Source: Apis mellifera (taxonomy: Eukaryota; Arthropoda; Insecta; Hymenoptera; Apidae). Taken from it: a stretch of 64,000 nt of DNA. The stretch lies in the NCBI RefSeq assembly GCF_003254395.2, contig NW_020555814.1:1-64000 (forward strand), in the 5' to 3' direction. The translations under genes and the position numbers were made by a program. A model generated the notes under the pieces. It saw nothing but the letters and a program-made list of their open reading frames with translations, did no database searches and had not been told where the DNA came from. Shown here piece by piece: positions 1-9,256 of the stretch (its first letter is position 1; every line of letters begins with the position of its first letter).

Positions 1-39
1 TATCTTTGCATACGCTGTGTATTTATATTCGTAACCGAC

Positions 40-45
40 TTTATT
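40..45 (-). promoter_or_regulatory. Candidate polyadenylation signal AATAAA
   Basis: TTTATT on the plus strand, AATAAA on the minus, and the only canonical hexamer I see in the 2.4 kb after the stop codon. The hexamer is common by chance in AT-rich DNA. Confidence 0.25.
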
Positions 46-1217
46 ATCAATATACAAATAATGGAAGACATAGCAGCACCTAGAAGTGCTGTTCAAAAAA
101 CGACTTCTTATCTAAAACGTTCGTAAATTTTTTCTTCTTTTTTCCTTTTTAACGACACTTTTCTTGACTTTTGCCTTATTTTCGTAGCTTCGTTCTCGAT
201 TCGCGTTCTTATCGTTGCGAACGAAGCGCGTTATATCTCTAACGGTCGTTTTTACGAATAATGTACTAAATGATATTATAGATAACCAAACTGAGACATA
301 TTATACGCGTGGTAATAGAATACGTATTCCTTTTAATTTAATTTGATTCGTTCGTTATTTTACGTTTCGTTAGGCTATTCGTCGTATCTTTGTTCTTTAC
401 GACTTTTTTCTCGCATGGACGACGCGTTATCGATCTTTCTTTTCGTCTTCTTTCCTTCGTCCATTTCCTTCGTGACGTTATTATTTTTTTTGCCGCATCC
501 AGATATTTTCGTCCAACTCGAATATTTGCGAATGTATGCGAATAATGTATATATTCTCTAAACGCGTACATGGTCGTTTTATCACCGACGACGCGTAAAT
601 ATCGTTCGATGTCTTCGTACTTTTCTTTCGATCGATAGTTTGTCGTAAACGTGTTCCACGTTTTACCTTCTCTTTACCTCATCGTTGACAAAAAAGAAAA
701 ACGCTACGTTCGATTTGCTCGTCGATCCTTGATTTTTTTTCGAGCCTCGTACGCGACCGATATTTTTTCTTTCTTTTCTTCTCTATTGTTTCTCTGTTTT
801 CCACGCTATTGTCGAATGTCTTTTATCGTGCTTCTCTAATGTAACAAGCGATAATTTGGAATTTAAATCGTAGAACGTTGTTCCGTATTGTGTATCATGC
901 CGCGTAACGTTCGAAAAAGAGGAAGAAAAAAGTATAATCGATACTTGCCCTAATAATTGCAAGCGTAATATCAAAGTTTAACTATGCGCAACGTGCGGTA
1001 CATTTATCGTAATATTGTCGTCTGAAGAAGACGTACGCACGCGTAAGTAGAATATGAGCGAGAATATAGAATCGATATTTTTTGGCAATTACATCGAAAA
1101 TTCGATGGCGTGAAACGAGAGTGCAGGTCCGTTATTTCCAAACGCGAGTGTCGAATGACGCGATATCGTTATGCAACGTTCTAACTTATGTTTCGATAAA
1201 CTTTCCCTCCCCTCGTT

Positions 1218-1258
1218 TCTTTTTTTTTCTTTTTTTTTCTTTTTTTTTTTTTTTTTTT
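1218..1258. repeat. Poly(T) tract with C interruptions
   Basis: Runs of 9-18 T separated by single C bases. It reads as poly(A) with G on the minus strand, inside the presumed 3' UTR. Confidence 0.9.
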
Positions 1259-1808
1259 GCTTATTCTTTCGAACATGAAGGAATGTGTCACGAAATAGGA
1301 ACAGCTTTGATACAATTTTTCATTTTCCATTTTTACTTCGACGATCAATGTACGCGCTCGGATCATTAATAATAACTAATCACACTCGTAAGTTTTATAT
1401 ACATATGTCGTACGCTTACGCGTGATTTATAAATGATGAACGTTTGATTCGTGTACCGATCTCGGAAAATATGGAAACGACGACAATGTTTCGATTAAAT
1501 TGTAATAATGAATAAATGAAACGGTTCTCGCTAGACGCGATTAACTCGAAGAAAAAGAAAAAAAACTCGACCAAGAAGGATCGCGCTTATCGCCATGATT
1601 ATTATAGCCGGATTATTAAGAAATCGCCTTAAATGTTTATGCGTATTGTCGTTTCCACTCTGCTCGATCCACGCTTCGTGATTACACGTGACTTTAACTT
1701 ACTTTTTTTTTTTTCTTCCATATGTTACTGACTTAGATACGATTAGGAAATATTCACAATCTCTTTGCAACAAAATTTATAATGGGATATGTAATCATAG
1801 ATCAACAT

Positions 1809-2180
1809 TAATATTATGTATTTGAATATGTACACGTCTCTTTTGTGCGCATACACACGCATGCCTATGCGAGACTTATGCGTGTGCATGCGTGATTGTT
1901 ACGTACACGTAGAGTGCACGTGTATGTACACGAATACGTGTAAATTACAGTCATACAAACGCGTGTTATACGTATGTATGACTGTAATTTACACGCGTAA
2001 ACCTCCTTCCAAATATGCAAGTATGTATATATGTATGTATATTTATATGTATGTATGTGTGTGTGTATGTATGTGTGCATACGCGTATATATACGTACGT
2101 ATATACGTACATATGTACGCACGCATACACGTACGAATATATCTATGAATATGTATATACACGTGCACTCGCTCGTTCAT
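1809..2180. repeat. Alternating purine-pyrimidine microsatellite region (TATG/ACGT/TGCA type)
   Basis: Compound degenerate repeats of GTAT, GTGT, ACGT and GCAT over about 370 bp, including long strict R-Y alternation near 2056-2110. Tyr/Val/Cys/Met-rich open frames on both strands here are artefacts of the repeat. Confidence 0.85.
1937..1995. repeat. Perfect inverted repeat, 21-bp stem and 17-nt loop
   Basis: The left arm 1937-1957 begins CGTGTAAATTACAGTCATAC. Its exact reverse complement is at 1975-1995. It is embedded in the microsatellite region and, if transcribed, would fold into one hairpin. Confidence 0.95.
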
Positions 2181-2297
2181 TCTTATGCACGTATTACTCA
2201 ATTATATAGGTATTAAACCGATAAACTAGTATATCATTTTTATAACTGTTTCATAGAAACGGCAACGCTAAATTCATTTCAAAAACGTTAATTCGTG

Positions 2298-2396
2298 GAT
2301 ATCTGTATTCATATTTGTCTGTCTCTCATATCCGTCTGTCTGTCCGTCTATTCGTCCGTCCGTATCTGTCTTCGTCTATCTATCCGTCCGTATGTT
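2298..2396. repeat. Degenerate (TCYG)n tetranucleotide repeat
   Basis: Repeated TCTG, TCCG, TCTA units over about 100 bp, ending about 50 bp below the stop codon of the alpha-2/delta gene. Confidence 0.85.
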
Positions 2397-2445
2397 AAAT
2401 GTGTGTGCGTGTATATGTATAATAGAATCGTCAATTGGAACAAAG

Positions 2446-2728
2446 TCACGCGAGAGTGCTTGAAACAATTGCGACGATGAATAAGAAGAAGAAATGACAG
2501 GGACGATTCGCGCTACCGCAAAATTTGATCTCCATTTCTTCTGGATGATAATTTATACATTTGGGAGGTCTGCGCCGGTACAAACGTTCTCTTCTCGCGA
2601 TGCAAGCACCGGGTTCTGTCAGAGCCTCTATGGGTTCGATGCTCAATTGTTTACTTCCACATGGACACAACGTGTCCACTACCAGCAAAATCAAATTCGT
2701 ATGGGGAATCTTTTGTACGCTGAATGGC
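2446..2728 (-). CDS. alpha-2/delta terminal coding exon with hydrophobic C-terminal tail
   Basis: 283 nt: one base completing Arg, 93 codons and a TGA stop at 2448-2446. It reads PFSVQKIPHTNLILLVVD, then CPCGSKQ, EPIEALTEPGAC, YRRRPPKC, YHPEE and FCGSA, ending in a hydrophobic tail FFFLFIVAIVSSTLA. The I-P-x-T/S-N-L....V-D, RRRP..C and HPEE....CG elements are diagnostic of the alpha2delta-3-like C-terminus. The short tail after CGSA with no cytoplasmic residues agrees with the GPI-type anchoring proposed for this family. Acceptor ATTTTACAG. Confidence 0.95.
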
Positions 2729-4040
2729 CTGTAAATATAAAATAGCGACGATAAATCTATCCATAATTAAATTTTTCAATTATTAACGTTGCTGCATTTT
2801 AAACCGATAAAGATGTTGATTTTTCATCATTAGTAAGTGTAAATATACCTTTCGCAACCGGTGTCATGACAATTGGTTAATTTCCCTTTCAACGGATTAC
2901 TTTGTCCGCTGGTATTCAATCTATCGGGTTGTAAAATATAAAGATCCGTTTTTTTCTCGCATGATCTTAGCCTTGTTCGTAAATGATGCGTGGACGTAGC
3001 TCGTGTTGTACCAGGAGACGCAGGGGTTGCAGCGGTAATGGTCGGAAGCCTTGGAAAATTTCCATCCGATATTGGTTCGTCCGTCGGTTCTCCTCCTCCG
3101 TCTATCGCCAATGACTCGAATTCGTGAACTTGTCCGATCGAATCTTTCAAAAGTATAGGGTATATATTTTTATTTTTGTAACGATTGATATCTTTCTCCC
3201 TTATTCTTTTTTATCCTATTTCTTACCGTCCAGAGGTCTCACGGATTCACCGGCGAATGCGAATGCGACTTGCCATAAATTTTGAAAATTAAAGCCAAAT
3301 GCCATGCTCCAAAGAAAATTTCCCAATATCGCGATCGTTTTCGCGACAGATTCCGAGAACGTCCTCGATGCGGACGATTGATGAGATTCTTGTGGACTGC
3401 ATATACCTTGATAATCGGTCACTGTTACTTTTCTGCAATTAACGAATAAAAAAATATTTCCGTTTTGTTCTTATATCTTTTTTCTACACTCGAATAGATT
3501 TATACCTATAGATTCTGTCCTGAACTAGCGAATCCATTATAGTGCCGTCGATCTCGCCGAAAAATTTTCCAGTATGCTCATGACGTTCGCTGATTATAAT
3601 GAATCCGTTATTGTCCAAGATGTAACAGTCTAACGCGTCGGAGGCGCAATTTTTCTTGCAATTCGTACCGCTACACTGAAAGATAAATGGAAATTATTAT
3701 TTATTTCGGAATAAATGAAAAAAAAATAGAAGAATGGGAAGATATTTGACAGAAATTTACCGTCGAAGTAATATTGACGAAGCGAGAGGCCAGTGAAGAA
3801 TGTTGAAACTGTAAACCTACGACAGCTGCTGGTGCTTTGTGTCCCGTTCCGATAAAAACCGCGTGAGTAGCGGTTACTAACGGATTGGGACTGTCCGCTA
3901 CGTGAAAAATATTTAAAATTGAAGGGAAAAAAAAAAGAAATAAAGATGGTGGTAGTTAGAAATGCAATTTTCGAAAATATTCTTAATTGTACAAGTAAAA
4001 ATAATTGGACGATGGATACGTACCGGCGTTAAAAGGTACG
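2446..4040 (-). CDS. Voltage-gated calcium channel alpha-2/delta subunit, C-terminal part (3' exons only)
   Basis: Auxiliary, extracellular membrane-anchored subunit that promotes surface delivery and presynaptic placement of Cav channels. Join, minus strand: 4040-4024, 3897-3761, 3675-3506, 3432-3227, 3143-2849, 2728-2446. The exons total 1108 nt, all junctions are GT-AG, and the frame is kept throughout, giving 368 codons plus TGA. Seen in order: a VPF motif, a VTAT...AVVGLQ Cache-like strand segment, a Cys cluster (C-x5-C-x3-C-x6-C), CYILDNNGFI, GKFFGEIDGTIMDSL, VTVTDYQGIC, a hydrophobic stretch, IPHTNLILLVVD, then RRRPPKC..YHPEE......CG and a hydrophobic tail. From family knowledge, the last signature resembles vertebrate alpha2delta-3 more than alpha2delta-1, so this is alpha2delta-3/straightjacket-like; Drosophila stj and stolid cannot be told apart by eye. 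Signal peptide, VWA/MIDAS and first Cache region are absent from the window, so the gene is partial at its 5' side. Confidence 0.93.
2849..3143 (-). CDS. alpha-2/delta exon: acidic and Ser/Thr/Pro-rich linker, then delta-part Cys residues
   Basis: 295 nt: two bases finishing Asp, 97 codons, two bases. The first half is a low-complexity linker (FESLAIDGGGEPTDEP, then ITAATPASPGTTRATSTHH) with no counterpart I know in vertebrate subunits. The second half, SCEKKTDLYILQ...NCHDTGCE, carries the Cys residues that in the family lie in the delta part, disulfide-linked to alpha-2. L-N-T-S is an N-glycosylation sequon. The acceptor is weak (CTATACTTTTGAAAG). The donor GTATAT is at 2848. Confidence 0.92.
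3227..3432 (-). CDS. alpha-2/delta exon: VTVTDYQGIC and hydrophobic segment
   Basis: 206 nt: one base, 68 codons, one base. It starts (R)KVTVTDYQGICSPQ, equivalent to the family's R.T..DYQA.C element. A Ser/Glu-rich stretch follows, then a largely hydrophobic run AKTIAILGNFLWSMAFGF and NLWQVAFAFAG. Vertebrate alpha2delta subunits have a similarly hydrophobic, Trp-containing segment here; I do not read it as a proven transmembrane helix. Acceptor TTAATTGCAG, donor GTAAGA. Confidence 0.94.
3506..3675 (-). CDS. alpha-2/delta exon: Cys cluster and FFGEIDG motif
   Basis: 170 nt, 56 codons plus two bases. It opens directly after a TTTCAG acceptor with C-S-G-T-N-C-K-K-N-C, a Cys-rich patch, then LDCYILDNNGFIIISE and TGKFFGEIDGTIMDSLVQ. 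In the family these are the conserved C.L.D.NGFI...E....G.FFGE..G..M strand elements. Donor GTATAA from 3505; AG joins the A of the next exon to make Arg. The adjoining introns are 85 bp and 73 bp. Confidence 0.95.
3761..3897 (-). CDS. alpha-2/delta exon: Cache-like strand with VTAT and AVVGLQ
   Basis: 137 nt: two bases finishing an Ala codon, then 45 codons running from DSPNPLVTAT to RFVNITST. The order VTAT...AVVGLQ.Q......RF matches the alpha2delta family segment that precedes the Cys-rich domain. N-I-T near the end is an N-glycosylation sequon, fitting an extracellular protein. Acceptor AG at 3899-3898, donor GTAAAT from 3760. The exon ends on a codon boundary. Confidence 0.93.
4024..4040 (-). 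CDS. Probable 17-nt coding microexon of the alpha-2/delta gene
   Basis: Minus strand: a pyrimidine-rich acceptor ending TTTCCGTTTCAG is followed by 17 nt and the donor GTACGT. The reading is one base completing a codon, then V-P-F-N-A, then G, which joins CG of the next exon to give A-D-S-P. A V/I-P-F motif a short way before VTAT is expected at this point in alpha2delta proteins, and the frame fits. Alternative: a 30-nt exon 4024-4053 that also encodes F-R-F-S before VPF, with acceptor AAAAAG at the end of the adjoining repeat. The pyrimidine tract alone would encode F/S/R, so that match may be chance; the acceptor at 4041-4042 is much the better one. Confidence 0.6.
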
Positions 4041-4052
4041 CTGAAACGGAAA

Positions 4053-4648
4053 CCTTTTTAAACCGTTCAACTTTTATTTGAAACATTTTTTAATATTCTG
4101 AATAATAAACGAGATATATAAGAAAAAAGATTTCGAAATTCCTTGAGCGATAGAAAAATTTTTGTCCAAAAATTCCACTTTGTATTAGGAGAACATGATG
4201 TGACAGGAGGTCGACCTCCTAAAAATTTCTAATTTTTTGCTATATCTTTAAAACTTATGGTTTTTCGGTATAAGTGGGTTAATACTTTTTTATAGGAAAT
4301 TTTACGCTCCATCGATTGGTGCTTTAAAAAATGCATGTTATCGGTAAAAAAAATAAAGTTGTGCTCGAAATGCTCTTTATTGGTCAATCTGTTAAAAAAG
4401 TGAGAGCGTCAGGATATAGCCCTTTTTAAACCGTTCAACTTTTATTTGAAACATTTTTTAATATTCTGAATAATAAACGAGATATATAAGAAAAAATATT
4501 TCGAAATTCCTTGAGCGATAGAAAAATTTTTGTCCAAAACTTGCACTTTGTATTAGGAGAACATGATGTGACTGGAGGTCGACCTCCTAAAAATTTCTAA
4601 TTTTTGCTATATCTTTTATAATGGTTTTTCGGTATAAGTGAGTTAATA
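4053..4648. repeat. 368-bp tandem repeat, about 1.6 copies, in the intron next to the microexon
   Basis: 4053-4284 and 4421-4648 are near-identical (roughly 95% by eye) with a start-to-start offset of 368 bp; 4285-4420 is the part of the unit present once. Both copies start CCTTTTTAAACCGTTCAAC and carry a GGAGGTCGACCTCC palindrome. There is no open frame and no terminal inverted repeat. It may be a satellite-like or non-autonomous mobile-element unit; I do not recognise the family. Confidence 0.9.
4205..4220. repeat. 16-bp perfect palindrome in repeat copy 1
   Basis: AGGAGGTCGACCTCCT. The 14-bp core recurs at 4574-4587 in copy 2, so it belongs to the repeat unit. Confidence 0.95.
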
Positions 4649-7104
4649 AATATATATGTATGTATGTCGTATCGGATATATGATTCAGATCTTTCGGGAC
4701 AATTTGTCACTGTCGTTTCACACCGCGGATCGTTACGCCTCTCGCGTAAATACGATCGCGCGTGAGATCACGCGATCTATCGCTTTTGAAGTTACGTGTT
4801 TCTGCATTTGTCATGGGTAACAAGTTGCTCGAGGAAATGCAGCCGCGAGAATATTAAATCACGAATACAAAACGAAATTCTTGAGTTACGACAATTAAGC
4901 GATTTGATCTGGAATCTTTTTTTGTAATAAATATACGAAGAATATATGAATGGTTTTCTTTATTGTCGGAATTCATTTATATTTAAAAGTTATTGTTTAT
5001 TTTGATATCATCTATGGATAATTTCTTTCAAGATTTTTTTTTTTTGTTATACGTGCTATGTGTAATTAAATTGTGCCTCATGTTTAAGAATTAAATCATT
5101 AAAATATTCATTTCTGTTAAATCTATAAATATTCTCTTTGTTCCAGTCTAAAGTTTTTTATAATTATTCTATATTTTTCTTTTCTTTTTTTTTTTTGATT
5201 CGATTTTAGTTTTGAAAGTAGTTTTTTGTAATTGGAATTATTTATTCTAATTACTTGGACTATTGAATATAATTTACTTGTATTCAAATAAAAATTGCAC
5301 CAAGTATCAGGGACAAAAAATTATAAAAAAAAAAGATCTCCAGCAATAAATCTAATTAGTAGTCTAATAAATAAATGTAATAAAGTGAATATAGTAAATT
5401 TGTAATGAACAAATAAATCGCGATATTAATTATTATATTTCGTCTAATTATTAGATTATGAAAAAAGAAAAAAATGATGGCCCAAATCGAAATTTAACTA
5501 ATTCTTGTTATTCGGGTAACGTAAAAATTTGGAGAAGAAGGAACAAATCAAAAAAAAAGTAAAAAAAGCTTTAAAATTTGATCCAGATTTTGGACAACAG
5601 ATATATGCAAGCGCACGTATCGCTTTTCTATTAGTATTTTGCTTTGGTTTCTCGTGTAGGTATTGGAATTCATCAGCGCAGACTACGTTTCCACATAAAT
5701 TGAGATTGATTGTTCGTACGTAGTTCGTTTCGTAACGAAACATTGCAACACTATCATGACTAATTATTCGTTTCCTCGTAAATAATTATGATTATCATTC
5801 TTCTTACAGATATTTCTATTAATCTAGATTATTATCATTATTATTTTTTAATCTATAAAATTTCGTCCCACGATTTCTCTAAGGTTTTGCAATGATGAGG
5901 AGAGAGATCGATTCGAAGTTCCTTTGCATCAATAATCGTTATGTCGAACGGCAAGAAGGCGACTGGTCATCCGTTCTAATTACTGAAGATGGGTTGATGG
6001 TCAACATTGACGCACAGTTGTACGATCAATGCCTCGCTCGTGTGTGCGAGAATCTGGCAATTCGACTGTAATTCGAGTTATGCCTAATGCTTGAGTGATT
6101 CAGCTCAATGACAAAGCCTCTCTGGTAGGTGAAACTAGGAATCAGGATTAGGATAATCTTTCAATGGCTTTTGGATTTATCGCTTCTACGTAGAATTTTC
6201 ATTCGGTATGAAATTAATGTAAATTCGATAATAAAAAATTTGAATCCTGGAATACCAATATTTGGTATCTAAAAATTAGAAATAAAATCTTTCATTAACT
6301 TGAGAAATATAAAAAAAATCTATATTCTCAATTATGAAGAATTTTTATTTAAAATATAAAGTTTCGTGATTTGGAGTATTCAAGTGTATCAAAAAAGAAG
6401 ATACGAATATGAAATATCCATTTTATTATTTTGGTATAGAAATATCATTTCATCTTTCTCTTATTATTATCAAAAACACGAATACTTTAAATCTTTATTA
6501 AAATATATTAAAACTATGATTATTACAATATAATTTATTTTTTTTAAATTTCAAAATAAATTTTACTTTAATAAACAAATTTTTTATTACAGTCGAAAAT
6601 GCTCATTAAAAAGAAAGAAAGAAATAATTGCTATGAGAGAATGTTTTAATTGTCATAATATTTGAAGTATAATCATAAATTATTAATACTGCGTACGAGT
6701 TAAAATCTTGTTCTATCCGCCTTAAATTTCTATCCTATATCCTATATTAAAATTCTAGTGGAAAATTTAAATCTTCGAAAAAATTTTAACATTTATTGCC
6801 TCAAAATTAAAAAATTTAAAAAACTTGGCTATCCTGATAGAAAAATTGAATATTGATTGGATATTGAAGATCGTTTCACTATGTTTTTTATACCCAAAGT
6901 AAATGGATCGAAGCAGGAACATCCGTTCAAACGAATTGATTGGTCGATGAAAACGTTCCCCGGTTGTCATCTCGAATCCTCGACTACTTCAGTTTTTCAG
7001 TACGTCACCGTTGTCAGCGTTGTAAACGCCACTTTAAACGTCCATTTCAGTGACGGACCCCTTTCTTTTCAGTCCTTTCTCCGCTTCACGGCCATGACTG
7101 AAAA

Positions 7105-7135
<31 letters not shown>

Positions 7136-8870
7136 CCTTCCCCTGGTTGGTTTTAGAAGCAACTTACAAAAGGGGACATAAGGAGACGTGGCGTGCTGCA
7201 CAAAACGGAAAGAAAATGAGACAAGAGTGGAAAAGAGAAAAAAGTTTGCCATTTATAATGGTCGAGATGCGGTATTTAAACTTGACCTCGATTTCGTATT
7301 TCATTCGTTAACAAAAGTGGGCAGGAAATTGGCGTTTCAAAGTATTATTCATTTCGACGAAACGTTTATTACGATACGATAAATCGTGAACGGGATGACA
7401 TTAGACATCATGTTACATTATGGTCAGATTGTAAATTACACTTTGGCGGTGTGACGCGTATCGATCAAACACAGGGCTGTAATTAATGTTCCTAAACTGT
7501 AATAGATTATTGATTATTAGTCGAGGGGAGGGGAGGGGGAAAGATTGGCACGTTTTGTTATTCATTTGTTGTCGACGCGTTCGGACATGTTTAATAATTA
7601 TCGACGACATGTAATCTAATTTTAATCGGGCCTATTTATATATCTCATTCATATATTTGATCTGAATGAAAATTATACGCGATCTTGTGTGATTAAATAT
7701 CTCGATCGAGTACGAAATTGTGACGAAATAGAAACTTTTTAGTTGCAAATTCCTTCCATTCGAAAATTACATTCGCGTGACTTTTCTTCATCTATTTAGA
7801 TTATCTAACGTGTCGACGTAACTGAAAAATAGAGGAACATCGATAGCGGCACGCATGCGATCGTTTAAACGAGCTAGGGATCTCGTTACTTGTATCATAT
7901 TATCCGATCAGAATTTAGACTCTCTGTTCGAATTAATGTTAAAGTTTTACCTAATATTTAATTTTTTATAATATTAATTTTCATACTCGTTATACTCCAT
8001 TTATGATCGTATCATAATTATGTATAAAAAAAGAGTGTTATTATAGTAGGCAATTTAAAAAAAAAAAAAAATTAATGCATTGAATAGTGACTTAAATTTA
8101 GCTTTAATTTGATCCTTATATATTCTTCTTTTATCGAAGAACGTTAAATGAAAAAAAAAATATATATTTAATTAAAAAATTTTATTTTTGAAAAGTATTT
8201 TTTCATTCAAGAATTTTAATAACACAATATTTTGATTATCTTGAATTTTTATTTATATGGAATAGAAATTTTTATTTACATAGATATAGATTAATTGTAG
8301 ATAATGATTTTTATATATAGTTAAAATAATACTATATATTTTAAAAATTAAATGAAAAAAATATTTAACCATGTTGCCTTCGAATAATATACGATTAGTA
8401 GTAGTAAGCTTATATTTATAATTAAAAAATTTCATGAAATTTTTTACAATAAAAATAATTAAATATATTAATTAAGTAAATACATTATCAAAGTATCTTA
8501 AATACAATATGACAATTGGAGAAATAAAAAATAGTCAGAAAACATTCTTATAAATACAAAATACATTTCAAATCATCTCACATCATTTTTCCTATTGCAA
8601 AATACATGTTCCATTGTAAAATTATAAATATCCTCCTATTATTGATTTTATTAGAGGATTCCAATTTAACAATACAATTTCACGTTATCCTTTTTCCTTT
8701 CATTCTTTTATTCATATGTAATTTCATATTTAATTTTATTAATAATATTATTTAACTATTGAAAAAGTGCTATAAAAATTTCACTCAATAAACTCAATCA
8801 AAAACATATATATATCAAACATAGATATATCTATTCCCTCGTTTATTTACACGGATTTACTACTCATTTA
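4649..8870. other. Non-coding block (presumed large intron): AT-rich with small GC-richer patches
   Basis: 4690-4870 is GC- and CpG-richer. 4926-5880 and 6201-6870 are AT-rich with A/T runs. 5881-6180 is a distinct GC-richer patch with a 59-codon plus-strand frame at 5892-6071. 6871-7440 is mixed and holds the A-run at 7101. 7525-7539 has three G-runs (GGGG-A-GGGG-A-GGGGG). 7911-8870 is an AT desert with nothing recognisable. Frames such as 5529-5723 plus, 5498-5743 minus and 6857-7156 plus have no domain I know. Confidence 0.6.
7101..7123. repeat. Poly(A) run of 23
   Basis: Uninterrupted A run, then AAG-type purines to about 7135. A retroposed tail is possible, but no retroelement sequence is recognisable upstream. 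Confidence 0.9.
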
Positions 8871-9225
8871 CAGCTATATCTCCGATAACATGTCCCGAGC
8901 CAATCGAAACTCCAACAATGAGAAGCAGTCAAATGTTGTCGCGAATCGAACGTATCGTTTCTTATAGGTTGTTAGTCCCGATCGAACGAGCCATTACGTT
9001 ATCTCACCATGGTTCTGAATGTTATCGAGGCCATTTCTCCCCGCAGCCTCGTTGAACGCCTCCGTTGAGCTATTGCTCACCGCGGTTGGCAGATAATCTA
9101 GGTTGCATGACTGGAGGCTCGTCATAAAGCAGTCGTGTATTCAGCACGGACACGCACGTTGTCTGAGGGCGAGAGGGGTGAAGTTATGGATAGAAGAAGA
9201 AAGCCCGGGAGGATGGCTAAAACGC

Positions 9226-9256
9226 TTTTTTCTTTTTTTCTTTCTTTCTTTCTTTT
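9226..9256. repeat. (TTTC)n microsatellite
   Basis: T runs with CTTT units, directly after the 8871-9220 island. Confidence 0.85.

Larger units (their letters stand above)
1..2445 (-). other. Downstream flank / probable 3' UTR of the alpha-2/delta gene
   Basis: No coding frame here shows a recognisable domain; the open frames follow T-rich and microsatellite DNA. The minus strand is A-rich and CpG is frequent through 1-1800 although the DNA is AT-rich. The only AATAAA on the minus strand that I found is at 45-40 (TTTATT on plus); ATTAAA variants lie at 342-332. If one of these is used, the 3' UTR is 2.1-2.4 kb. Two TGTATATA Pumilio-like sites read on the minus strand at 1403-1396 and 2161-2154. 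The true transcript end is not shown by the sequence. Confidence 0.5.

Noticed and set aside
1816..2148. Tyr/Cys/Met-rich open frames on both strands
   Set aside because: They are translations of the alternating microsatellite; mirror-like peptides appear on the two strands because of the inverted repeat.
4690..4870. GC-richer patch just upstream of the repeat, considered as the next alpha-2/delta exon
   Set aside because: The open minus frame (GCISSSNLLPMTNAETRNFK onward) lacks family motifs and has no adequate acceptor.
5498..5743. 81-codon minus frame with CADEFQYLHEKP, considered as an upstream alpha-2/delta exon
   Set aside because: No residue pattern of the VWA or Cache regions, and no good donor in the needed phase.
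5892..5990. ATGATGA...CTGA considered as a C/D-box snoRNA
   Set aside because: No terminal stem next to the boxes and no convincing D'/C' pair; mentioned only as an alternative to the small frame.
7101..7135. Poly(A) run considered as the tail of a retrotransposed sequence
   Set aside because: Upstream sequence shows no reverse transcriptase remnant, gene similarity or target-site duplication that I can see.
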